Source: Diogma glabrata (taxonomy: Eukaryota > Arthropoda > Insecta > Diptera > Cylindrotomidae). Taken from it: a stretch of DNA of 64,000 nucleotides. Under the pieces are notes generated by a model, which saw only the letters and a program-made list of their open reading frames with translations, did no database searches and was not told the origin of the DNA. Each line of letters starts with the position of its first letter. Position 1 is the first letter of the stretch. The translations under genes were made by a program, and so were the position numbers. Positions 22,249 through 33,732 of this stretch are shown one piece after another. The DNA lies in contig OY856187.1 in assembly GCA_963693315.1 (NCBI GenBank), positions 382,951,711 through 383,015,710 on the forward strand. Reading direction: 5' to 3'.

Positions 22249-23920
22249 CAGCAAACTTCCAGTTACTGGCCTTGTGGTTTGTTTATGGTCATCGCAAAGG
22301 CCGAAAGCATGGAAAATTTCAATCACTTAAAACCGACTGATAAATCCGTTGGAATCATCGGGATACACGGAATTATAACATCCTCTCCTTTATATTTTCC
22401 CATCATGATCGTTACCTCGCTAACGTTATTCAGTCGCGATTGATTAATGTTACGAAACATGATGAACACTAAGTTTTCTTTTAAGTACAAATCGTGAAGT
22501 GGTATTCCAGACTATTTTAGCAAATATAAAAATTGTGTGGGATAGTTAACTACCTTATCCTGGTCGATAAATATTTTGACAGATTTGAAGGAAAAAAACT
22601 GAAATAAAATTTTGAATGCTCGGTTTGTTATCACCGATATCTTTAGTTTTCACCGTAAATAGCTCAGCCAATTATTGTTTTCGAATTGTTGTGCTACGTC
22701 TGGAAAACAAGCTGAATAAGATCCGTCTTCGATTCTCTCAAGTGAAAAAAATCTGGCGGTAATGTAATGAATAAGTTCGAGGTGTCAACTGCATATTTCC
22801 AATTATCGATGTCCAAACATTGCTTTGTAAACACATTACAGTACTTTGTGCTTGTGGCAAAAACATTTACGTGCTAGTCAATGGGAGTGTCACAAATCGT
22901 TCGTATTCGAGTGGAATGATGATCGTAAACAATGTGTATATTTGATACGGTGATGAAGACATGACGAAATCCTTGATCGTATTATACCACTGTGAATCGT
23001 TCTTGAGCAACCGTAAGAGTTGGCACGCCTCAGGGTAAGTCGCACACAGATTTCCATTAACAACCATAACCACCAACAAAAATCGAAGATAATAACATTA
23101 GTCATTATTTGAATGGCCAGTGCAAATGCGGTCCAGTGCGTTTGAAGCAAACACATTTGCATGTTTTTCAACTGCTTTTCCTTGTTTCCGACGCTAAAAC
23201 AATTTCGATGACGCGTTCCATGGGTAGTAGCGTAGCATTGCAGCATACAGCAAAATGCGAGCGAAAGCGTCTGTTTGAAAAATCGAGAAGAGGCTTTTTT
23301 TCGATCCAATTTTAATCATTTTGCTTCAGTCGTTTTTCTGATGAAGAAATGTTTGCAATTCTTTGACAATGGCTTGCTTCGTTGTCGTATTTTGAGCACA
23401 ACGCAAATCATCTTCCGCATCAGAATTTCCCATGAAATAAATTGTAAGATGGTTCGAATCGGGTAGTGGTAACAGTGCCTCTAGTAACTGATATTTTGTC
23501 CTTGGATCTGCAAAAGTGGGTAAATTGTAGTATTTTACTTTTCCCCCGGAAAAACATAATCCAGAAATTTCACCTTTGTATTCCAAAGCCAATTATTACT
23601 GATTTTTCAGCATTGTAATAGATTTCCGAATCGTAATGAAATGCTGCTCGTTCTAGGATCACAGAGAGTTGCGTCAGCGCAATCGCGCTCGCTGTTGTTG
23701 TGTTTGACTTGAACGTGTTCGTTGTATTCTAGATCTATCCACTTTTCGGTAATTTTTCTGTAACCCCTGAACGCAATTCGGACATATACCACTACCACTA
23801 TTATCATTATCTGTCGCTCGCTGGTCATTTGAATGAGTTCGACGACCTATGTCAGCTCGTTTTCTCCCCGTTGTTTTAACGAGCACTATAAAACGAAACG
23901 TATTTGATTTCACATTCACT
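22249..23920 (-). pseudogene. Helitron Rep/helicase remnant
   Basis: Rolling-circle transposon protein (Rep endonuclease plus Pif1-type helicase), minus strand, internally deleted. From right to left: an arginine/glutamine-rich stretch (about 23900-23660); G-E-I-S-G-L-C-F-S-G-G-K-V and I-Y-F-M-G-N-S-D-A-E-D-D-L-R-C (23592-23326), typical of the Helitron N-terminal domain; V-N-G-N-L-C-A-T-Y-P-E-A-C-Q-L-L (23079 on), the usual pre-helicase block; L-P-P-D-F with D-L-I-Q-L-V-F (about 22760); and the helicase C-terminus M-F-R-N-I-N-Q-S-R-L, K-G-E-D-V-I-I-P and A-F-A-M-T-I-N-K-P-Q-G-Q (about 22450-22265). The Rep two-histidine motif and the Walker A helicase part were not found, and in-frame stops occur (one in place of arginine after G-F-K). 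Homology ends at the Tigger edge at 22246. Confidence 0.9.
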
Positions 23921-24295
23921 CAAATCTGTCAATTTTATCTTTGGAATTTTAAAATATTGGTAACGTCAAACTATAACACCTCAAGTCACGCTAAAATTTG
24001 GGGTTATGTCTAAACTTACTAGTCGATAAAAGTGATTGTACGGAACCGGACGGAAAAAATGACAATTTTGAAACATAAGACGTAGCATTAATGGCCATCT
24101 ACGTCCGCCATTAACGCCATCTATAAAAAGTAATCGGTTGTGGCGATTCCCATAAAAAAATATTGCGACGCTGATGCATAGGCTGACTTCACCACAGCTC
24201 TGGAAACATAGTGTTCTGGATATATAATGAGCTAATATCCATAAAATAGTTTAATTAAAAGCTAACCAATATTATGGACTTCGTAGTTCTAAAAA
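23921..24295. other. Unassigned spacer
   Basis: 375 bases between the Helitron remnant and the tandem array, less A+T-rich around 24020-24200. No ORF or paired repeat seen. Confidence 0.4.
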
Positions 24296-27150
24296 AATTT
24301 TATCGGAAGTTACAAAGCGGAAGTTGGGATGCAGAAATGTTGTAAACCGTACTAAATGTGTATGTACCAAATTTCATTCAACTCGATTATCAGGTACAGA
24401 AGTTATTGAGCTTCCAAAATAACAGGTGCTTGGAGGACCCCCTACCACTTTGTTCACTATCGTTAAAAAAACTAATCAGTTCCTTGCCATACATATTTGC
24501 ATCTTTTTGCAAAGTGTAATCAAAATTACTTAACGAACGAATGTTGTATGCTTCCCACAAACATTGAAACAATAAACAGGTGTTCGGGAGGACCCCACCA
24601 CTTATCCCAAAATTGTCCAAAAACCAGTCAATTCTTTGTCAATAAAGTCTTTATCTTTTATCAAAGTGCCATTAAAATTGATTAATGAATGAAATCTGTG
24701 TGCTCCCAACAAACTTTAAAAACCAAGTGTGAAAAGTCAGCAGTTGTATGGTAGATCCCCCGCCACTATGATCAATGTGTCCCAAAAGATGATAATTATC
24801 TTCTTACACTAATTAAAACCTTTCCATAAGTTTTATCATAATCCCTTCATTATTGTAGGCTGTAGTGTGCATAAAGATACTGAAAAAACTGCCAACAATT
24901 AAAAAAAATTTTTTTTTACCGGAAGTAAAAAACCGGAAGTTGGGATGCAGAATTTTTGTAAATCATACTAAATGCTTATGTGCAAAGTTTCATCCAATTC
25001 GATTATCAGGTACAGATGTTATTGAGCTTTAAAAAAAAACATGTGTATGGGACACCCCCCACCACTTTGTTCACTATCGCTCAAAAACTAATCAGTTCCT
25101 TGCCATACATGTTTGAATTTTTTTCCCAAAGTGTCATCAAAATTGGTTAACGAACAACTGCTGTGTGCTTCCAACAAACATTGAAAAAATGATGACACAG
25201 TAAACAGGTGTTCGGGAGACCCCGTACCACCTATCCCATTATTGTCCAAAAACTAATCAATTCTTTGTCATTTAAGTTTCCATCTTTTTCCAAAGTGTCA
25301 TTTTTATTTATTTAGCGTATGGTTTTTTTTGTGACACATTAAAAAATTAAACTTAAAAATAGGTAGACTCTTCTATGAAATCTACCTAAAACAATACATG
25401 GATACACATTAAATGAACTTACAATCGATTTGATTGCGTGTCTTTTAAGTAAATTAAAAAGTAAAATATTTGAACATTGGGCAGTACATTTAAACATTAG
25501 ATATTTACATCGAGCGAGTCTATCCATGCTACTACATCGGGAGTTGCCAAATGGATGTCTGAGATGTTGCCATTGTAACGTCGAATTGGACACATAGTTG
25601 CAATGTGTTTTATAGTTTGTTGTGGAGCGCGTCATTAGAATTGATTAATGAATGAAATCTGTATGCTCCCAACAAACTTTAAAACCAAAGTTTGAAAAGT
25701 CAGCAGTGGTATGGTAGACCCCCCGCCACTTTGATCAATGTGTCCCAAAAGATGATAATTATCTTCTTGCACTAATTGGAACCCTATTCCATAAGTTTCA
25801 TCATAATCACTTCATTATTGTAGGCTGTAGTGTGCATAAAGACACTGAAAAAAACTTCAAAAAAGTACAAAAAAAATATTTTTACCGGAAGTGAAAAACC
25901 GGAAATTGGGATGCAGAACTATTTTGAACCGTACTACATACTCATGTACCAAGTTTCATCCAATTCGCTTATCAGGTACAGAAGTTATAGAGCTTTCAAA
26001 AAAACAGGTGCTCCAGGGACCTCCTACCACTTTGTTCACTATCGCTCAAAAACTAATCAGTTCTTTGCCATACATGTTTGCATCTTTTTCCAAAGTTTCA
26101 TCAAAATTCGTTCACGCACGAATGCTGCGTGCTCCCAACAAACATTGAAAAAAGTGTGACACATTAAACAGGTGTTCGGGAGGACCCCCACCACTTATTC
26201 CAATATTATCCAAAAACTAATCAGTTTTTTGTTACTTAAGTCTCCATCTTTTTCCAAAGTGTCATTAAAATAAATTAATGAATGAAGTCTGTATGCTCCC
26301 AACAAATTATAAAAACAAAGTGTGAAAAGTCAGCATTTGTATGGTAGACCCCCCACCACTTTGATCAATGTGTCCCAAAACAAGATAATTATCTTTTCAC
26401 ACTAATTGGAACCCTATTCCATAAGTTTCATCATAATCACTTCATTATTGTAGGCTGTAGTGTGGATAAAGACACTGAAAAAACTTCAAAAAAGTACAAA
26501 AAAATTTGTTTTACCGGAAGTGAAAAACCGGAAGTTGGGATGCAGAACTATTTTAAACCGTACTACATACTCATGTACCAAGTTTCATCCAATTCGCTTA
26601 TCAGGTACAGAAGCTATAGAGCTTTCAAAAAAACAGGTGCTCCAGGGACCCCCCACCACTTTGTTCACTATCGCTCAAAAACTAATCAGTTCTTTGTCAT
26701 ACATGTTTGCATCTTGTCATCAAAATTCATTCACGAATGAATGTTTTATGCTCCCAACAAACATAAAAACTTTGTGGAAAAAACCACCTGTTGTATGGTG
26801 GACCCTCCAACCCTTTATCCAATGTGCTCCAAAAGCTGATAAAATCTTTCTCATGTTATTTAAAAGCTTTTCGCAACGTTTCATGAAAATCGATCGGTAA
26901 TTGTAGGCTACAGTAGGGATAAACACCTGGAAAAAAAACCGGAAGTGACAAACCGGAAGTTGGTATGCAGAAATCTTGGAAACAGTACTAAAACCTTATA
27001 TACTAAGTTTCAATAAGATCATATCCGTGAACCTGTATCATTTGCCAAAGTTTCATCAAGATCCTATGCAGAAAACTCACCCACCCACCCACCCACACAC
27101 AGACGTACACCAAATTTTTTTTGGCTATTTAGATAGAGGATGGTCCAAAA
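24296..27150. repeat. Tandem array, ~620-bp unit, about 4.5 copies
   Basis: Units start with a doubled CCGGAAGT block followed by GGGATGCAGAA (about 24300, 24920, 25880, 26510 and 26940). They continue with CCAAGTTTCATCCAATTCG, ATCAGGTACAGAAGTTAT, CCACTTTGTTCACTATCG, AAAACTAATCAGTTC, GTGTCCCAAAAGATGATAAT and CTTCATTATTGTAGGCTGTA. Unit 2 is lengthened by a 328-bp LINE insertion; unit 4 is shortened by about 200 bp; unit 5 is partial and ends in a (CCCA)n/CACACAGACGT stretch. ORFs across it (25830-26159, 26460-26900 and others) repeat with the unit and carry no domain, so I do not treat them as genes. Origin of the unit unknown. Confidence 0.9.
25303..25630 (-). mobile_element. LINE 3' end (5'-truncated) with 6-bp target duplication
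   Basis: An insertion of 328 bp in unit 2 of the tandem array, flanked by GTCATT on both sides (25297-25302 and 25631-25636). On the minus strand it begins in the last codons of a LINE pol: Q-T-I-K-H-I-A-T-M-C-P, I-H-L-A-T-P-D-V-V-A-W-I-D-S-L-D-V, with a stop at 25497-25499. A 3' UTR follows, ending in an AAATAAATAAA-type tail. The H-I-x-x-x-C-P and W-I-x-x-L-D-V motifs are typical of insect Jockey/CR1-like LINE ends. The other array copies give the empty site directly, which fixes the insertion boundaries. Confidence 0.9.
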
Positions 27151-30100
27151 CAAAAGAAAAAATAAAATTTGGGGTATGTAAGATTTTTGTTTTCACGATA
27201 GATTGCATTACTTCACATAATTTAAAATTGTGGTGAAGTAGTTAACAATTTTGAATATTTCAGCTGTGCCTTGTCGTTCTCCCTACTGTTTCTATCGTAT
27301 GTCGTTTTCCCTAAAAGCACCCTCTATTATAGCAAACAAAACGAAAAAGATTATTCAAAGCGGGCAAGCGGTTTTGAGTTTTAGCCAGACTAACGACCAG
27401 CATGTGATACTACTTTTGAAAAGAGCTAAAGACAGACAGACAGAAAAAAAACGACTTTCAGAAGTCTTTTATAATACTTCCAAACACCATGTATCTTTGT
27501 GTCGAGGTTCTGGTTTTACCATATTTCCTAGTCGATATCAGACTTTTAAAGTGTTTGATATATGTGTCTGGAAAATTTACTGACTTGTGTGGCAGTTTAA
27601 CTCAAATGCTCACGACTTGTTGGAAATTAAATCGCTCAAATTATCTTGCACGGGATCCTGATAAATCTTTGGCCTCGATGGACCTGAGTTGGCCCGGATT
27701 CACTTGAAAATGGAAGTTGGATTTGTTTTAAAATTTAACATGATTGCGGGACGTCTCTCAAATAATTGTTTATTTTAATCTTGAATATAACTGCTAATCC
27801 TGGCTTTCAATTTTATTGAGACTTGGTATAAGTACTGTTTCCAATATTTCTACTTACGGTAAAAATTTTTTTTTTAGTTTTTCTATTCTTACAACAGAAT
27901 TAATGTCTGTTGGGAAATTACAGCTTTCCTTAATGATCTAATTTCTGATGAAACTGTATCACAGTATGGAGATATGATATGAGAGGTAACTGATAAACTT
28001 TTGATTGATATTGAGCAAAGTGGTGGTGTCCTCTGCAGGGAAAGATCTATTTTTGTAATTAGCATTACCCATAATCTATTACAATTGTTAGCTATTAATT
28101 GAAGAAATGATGAATTTATGTTTACCATATATCCAGAACATTTTCTTTGCAGATTTTTAGCCTATATTTTTTGGATTTTGTTTCTAGAACTGTAAAAGGA
28201 ATGTTATAGATGTAGTATGTAACTTAAATACTGATCTCATATTTTAGTTTGTGCTAAAATAACCTTATTAATATTATGAAAGGTTTAATATAATAAAAAT
28301 GTTTGCTTGTTCTAACCTAAAGGTATATTTTTTGAAGAATACGAACCTCTGAAGATGTGACATTCTGATATTTATCAAATTTTCAACCGAGGACTGGGTT
28401 GAAAATTACTGAGGTTTTACTGGGTTGGTTGTGCAATTTTAGGATTTATGAGAATACTGAAAAAAATGTGTCGGTTATTCTAGAACATTAGTTGAATAAA
28501 AACAGTTTTGTAGCATCAAATAAAATTTTATAGAGTTGCCCAAACATTTTGTCAATTGTACTAAATTTTAGTAAATGTTACAAAATTGCTTCAATTGGTT
28601 AACTAATATTGTAGCATTAAGCAACAGATCTTTTTTGATTAGTGTAGATTGTAGAAGGTAGAGGTTTTGATTAGGTGTAGAAAATCATATTTTTATATTA
28701 GCAACACAGGTTTTGATTTCTGATGAGTGATGACAGACTAGAGGTATTTGAAACTTTTAACAAGTTTCACTTCGAAGTCGGCGAAGTCTAGATTTCCGGG
28801 AAATATTTCTCTGCCTAAGCTTGTTCCACTATCTTACTAATCGTTCTTAACATATCCAAACAGATCAATAATTAATATTTGATCTTTCGATAATCGCTAA
28901 AAATAAACTCGTTGACGAAAATCCTTCATTACTTCGAAAACAATACAAACAAATATTTTTAATTCCTAATACCTTTTATGTTAATGGATTTCTATTTTAT
29001 CTCTATCATATTGTTTTATTTCAACTTTATTACAACAACCAAATTAATTCGTATGAAAACAAAAATTTAAATTAAATTATATATTTAAATTTAATATAAT
29101 TTAATTAATATAAAAATAAAATCTATAATAATAGCATTCAAAATACCGAATAATTTATATGAACTTTTTATGTGAATTAAACTCATCTGTAGTCATATAC
29201 ACATTTGTACACAAAAGCTTAATGATATAAATTATAAAATAATACGAAAAGTTTAGAAACTTTTGCACTTGTTCTTTCAAAAATATTATCTATGTTTGTT
29301 CTATTTTGTTTTAATAATAAAACTTAAGCAAAATAAATATATACAGAAGCACAGATGCACCAATAATTATATTATAATTTGTTTAATATATGTTTTTTTC
29401 ATTATATCTATTATATAGTTTTGGGGGATCACAGTAATTAAAATGAAATTTAAATTCATATGAAACGATCAATGTAGATATTCGAAAATCAGTTCATAAG
29501 TTATTATCTCGGAAAAAAAACAAATAATAGACATCCAACCGTCTTAAATTTTAAACCTGAGTGACTAGTATTTATATTCATAATAGTGATGAACCTTTTA
29601 AGATTTGTGTTGAACAAGGCTAAAATATTATCAATCATCCATCGTACTCACAGATATATCATATCTATCTTTATTATATTTATTTTATCAATTTAGAGAA
29701 AAATAGAAATTTTCCGAAAATCATAATTAAATTTTGCAAATAAGTTTTCTTTCGAAAATGATAACATTTCTTAAAATCGTTTATAGGAGGAAAGCTTTGT
29801 ATAATTTAATTTAAATAAAATGAATTTGCTGCTCTTGTTAAAGTTTGTAGATATTTCGAAAAGTTTTCTGAATTTATAAATTTCACTTTATTCGTTAAGT
29901 GAGAGAGTTGCTTTTCGTTTTGTTGGATAGAAGGTGTTTGGCGAGGAGGGTTACAACTTTGTTTGGTCGACTTTTTGGGTTAAATGTATTTTGACATTTC
30001 GTGTTAGGAATCATATATTTATATTACATTTTTGGTATAAAATTTGATATGGAATCAAAAGGTTGAAATTTGAACTAAACCATTTTTATCGACTTCTCAA

Positions 30101-31335
30101 TCAACTGTTTTATGAGCATTTAAAAAACTGGTCTATCGAAAACAGCACAGGATATTTTTTGCTTACACTGTTAAAAATATAATCAAATAAATTTTTTTAA
30201 AAAAAGTTTCTCCAATTTTGAATTTCTTCTCGCAGTATAAAGGTGCCAGCTTTGCCACTAAACGTAAATCTTACACTAAAACGTAAAGTTTCAGTTGTAA
30301 AACTGGAAGGCTGTACTGAAAAGGTTATATTTTTAACAGTGTAATAAAAAATTTATTATTTTCTAACACTTATAACTATTTTCCAACACTTTATAACTTT
30401 CCAACACACCTGAAACCTTTGAAAAAAGATAAAGAGTTCCCTAGCAATTTGATTTTTCGAACCACCCTAAAAGAAGTTTTTCGAATCACCCTGTTCAAAT
30501 ATTTTAATGTGAGATGCACATCCTTAAAAAATAATATATCTTTAGAACCAAAACACGCTATCTTTCGCTCTTCGCTAAAAAAAACTCTAAAAATGCTAGA
30601 CCACGTATCAGTGCCATCTTTAAAAATTGAGTTTCTCAATAGTTTTAACAGTGTAGTAAAAAAATTTAATGTGTAATCTTTTAAAAGGTTTTTATAAATT
30701 TCAAACGAACGTAAAACTATCCTGCATTTTGATTTCAATAAATCTTTCGAATGGTCGGGTTCAGTGTCGATCATCAAAATCTCGAATTTCATTTATATCA
30801 CGAATTTTTTATTCCAAAGTAGAAGTATGTATTTGAAAATGGTTGAACTATATTTCATTTTCACATAAAAATAGCTTGCGGTTGCCTCTGCTACACCGTT
30901 TCAACCTCCTTGTTATGAATATGTTGAAACAACCTCGATTTCGAGGTCGATCGAAAAAAACACGTTTTGTTTGTTGCATATGTTAAAGTTATTGATGCTT
31001 GAAGCAGATGTTGATTTTCAGAGCCCCCACCACACTGTTTAATGTCACCTTAAATTGATTTTTAACCGACTTCACAAAAGAAGGAGGTTCTATGTTTCAC
31101 TGTAGGTTTTTTTTTATGTATGTACACCGATTTCTCAAAAACAGCTCGTTTGATTTGGATGATTTAAATTTTATTCTATTTGGGTTCATTCCCAGAGGGT
31201 CCCATAATTTTTTCTATGATGTGAAAAATACTGTTATTTAGAAAATTATAAAAAACCATATTTTTAATGCATTTTCGTTGATTTCGTCAAAACATATTAA
31301 TCTGTTTGGATGTTTTGGGCAGTATTATATTGCTA
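27151..31335. other. A+T-rich stretch without recognised genes
   Basis: The ORFs at 27251-27583 and 27489-27707 (plus), 27889-28128 (minus) and 30391-30792/30419-30676 show no family motif. Three TTTTAACAGTGTA-type blocks (inverted near 30168, direct near 30331 and 30648) hint at an old small inverted-repeat element. 29000-29400 is extreme A/T. Confidence 0.45.
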
Positions 31336-31595
31336 TACAGTAAACCCCCGCTTTACGGACACGATGTGTTCTACGTCATCTGGCCGTAAACCGAAAATCC
31401 GTAAAATGAAGCCACTAATGTGTGAAGGTAAAATAGAAGCGTTCTACCAAATCAAGATATCCGTAAAACGAAATCATGTTTAGTATAGAACTATATTAAA
31501 AATTCAAAGATGCGTATTTAAATATTCCGTTGTGCGAACCATACGGTCGAAAAAATTATTATCATCAAAATTAATGAAATACAGTACCTCAAGGG

Positions 31596-31626
31596 GGGAG
31601 GGGAAAGGGGGGGGGGGGGGTGGGGG
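31596..31626. repeat. G-rich run
   Basis: Purine tract with an uninterrupted run of about 13-14 G, inside the 4.45 kb Tigger element. With an AAGGGGGG-type inverted counterpart (CCCCCCTT) near 32520 it may mark the edges of an insertion of about 0.9 kb, but the pairing is short. Confidence 0.6.
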
Positions 31627-32152
31627 TAAGGTTAATTCGTACGAAAAAGGCATGTTTTTGTGATTTTTTTGTGACGACACAGTTAAAATCTCTTTATTAA
31701 AACCAATAGTACATTAAAGTATGATATTTGAGGAATACTGAATAAAATTTTTAGGAAGAAATATTAAAAAACACGGCAATGGCAGCAATTATTTGGACGT
31801 GTCTCGGAGAAAAGTAGAATTGCGGTGCCCCTCATAGCTTGGTGCTGGATCATCCGAAGTCAAAAAATCACGGTTAATTCGTTAGATAATAGCTTTCCCC
31901 AGGTAACGCTGGGAGGGTTTTTCGAAATTTTAATTTTTCACTTTTTTGGAACAATTTGAAGAGAAAAACGCGATTTTTTGCCAAAAAAATCGGCTAATTT
32001 GTTATTGTAAAATAAAAATTATTAACAAAATTTGCAAAAACTCTCCAGCGTTACCTTGTAAATTATGTACATACAGAAATAATGTTCAAAATTTCAAAAG
32101 GATCGGTGCAGTAGTTTTAAAGTTATGAGGAGCACCGACTTTGAAAACGTGA

Positions 32153-32500
32153 GTTGTTAGGAAAACGCTTTAAAGTTTTGAACAATAAAAAATCTGGTAT
32201 AAAACGTTCGTAAGCAAATTTAAAAATACTCGTAACTTCGTCAATTTTGCTCCAATTGACTTGAAATTTTGACACAATATTCTTAAAATATAATGCATTC
32301 AATTAAAAAAAAGCAAAAAAAAAGTTGTGGGGAAAACGCTTTAAAGTTTTGAACACTAAAAAATGTGGTATAAAATGTTCATAAGTAAATTTAAAAAAAA
32401 TCGTAGCTTCGTCAATTTTGCTCCAATCGACTTGAAATTTTGACACAATATTCTTAAAATATGCATTCAATTCAAAAAATAAAAATAAAATGCAAAAATA
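32153..32500. repeat. Tandem duplication, ~171-bp unit
   Basis: Copy 1 (32153-32323) and copy 2 (32324 to about 32500) share GGAAAACGCTTTAAAGTTTT, GTCAATTTTGCTCCAAT, GACTTGAAATTTTGACACAA and TATTCTTAAAATAT. Non-coding part of the Tigger element. Confidence 0.85.
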
Positions 32501-32924
32501 AAAATTTTTAATACATTACCCCCCTTAATTAAGTGTGTTCCATTTACCACTTTTTCCTTTACTTTTGTACTAAATTTTGTTTTCAAGCTAACTATATCAA
32601 ATGATGGTAAAGCTACGTGACAAACTTACGCTTCTATTCACCGCCAGAGTTTTTGTCAGCTTAGAGAATAATTTCAAATATGTTTGCCCAAATGCTTATA
32701 CAAATTTAGAATTTCTACCCTAAATGTTATATTTACGTCCAGCTTTCTTTAATTGTTTATATTTTGCATGAATCATAATTTTAATTTTCAGAAATTTTTG
32801 AATATTTAATTAATTTTCTTAAATTTAACAAACTCAAAATAAAATTTAAACATAAAATTTTGTCAAACTAATAATTTTCTTTTACGTTGTTTAGCAATAT
32901 TGTTTTTCAAAATTGTCATATATA

Positions 32925-33062
32925 ATATCACGAGTCGTCAAATAATAGTCGATTATTTTTCATAATCATTATTACGAATGTCATTTGAAATTTTTGACCT
33001 CACATGGCATGAGTGGTAATGTTGAAAAATAATCGACTAGTAATTTGATGACGAGTTGTATT
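32925..33062. repeat. Small inverted repeat (possible MITE)
   Basis: ACGAGTCGTCAAATAATAGT, then CGATTATTTTTCA, at 32929-32962 is found inverted with a few differences at 33025-33060; the loop is about 60 bases. Nested in the non-coding part of the Tigger element. Confidence 0.7.
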
Positions 33063-33732
33063 TAGCAGACAATTTAACGAACAGAAATAGTAACATTATT
33101 TCATACAACATAATCCTTTGTTGTCAAGCAAAATTAAATATTATTTCATCTCAGTAGGCGCATAAATGTTATAAATTTGTAATTTATTTTTGACAAATAA
33201 ACATAAACATGCAATCATTTATGAATGAAAACGGACATTTTTACTTTTTGCAAATTGCATTTTCACATAATTTTGTATGTGCTTTTTTGTTTTAAATTAA
33301 TATATTAAGTAGGCGGAAAATATTCGAAAATATTCGCTGTTCCTTCCTACCAGAAAAAAATAATCGAAACAAATCGTTTTGATTTGCTAAAAAATAGTAA
33401 ATGAAGCGTTTTGATTGGACCTTATTGAAACTTTATTTAATGAGTTGAATTGTCAAAATAATTTATTGTCAAAAAAAAAAATGTCGGAAACGTGTGGTTA
33501 GAAAGAATTTGAGTTGTAGTAGATCAAAAATCTAATACACCTCACATTTAAGTCGTTCCATTTAAAATTTGGTTCGGGTAGCAAGTTTACCTAAAAGGAA
33601 CACGGGTATTATAAAAAGGATGAAAAGTAAAAAGTAAAAAAGGACTTTATTTATTTCAAAAAACAATTCAAATACATAAAAAACAACAAAAATAAAAAAA
33701 TCATAAATTCCTCTTATTAAAATTTAAAATTT

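Noticed and set aside
25830..26900. Similar ORFs of 85-146 residues in neighbouring repeat units
   Set aside because: They are parallel translations of the same tandem DNA unit in several frames, with frames not preserved between units; no sign of coding selection.
27251..27583. 110-residue plus-strand ORF as a gene
   Set aside because: No recognisable domain; contains a GACAGACAGACAG simple repeat; not supported by exon structure.
30391..30792. 133-residue minus-strand ORF and its antisense partner
   Set aside because: Lies between TTTTAACAGTGTA blocks; lysine/phenylalanine-rich A/T translation with no motif on either strand.
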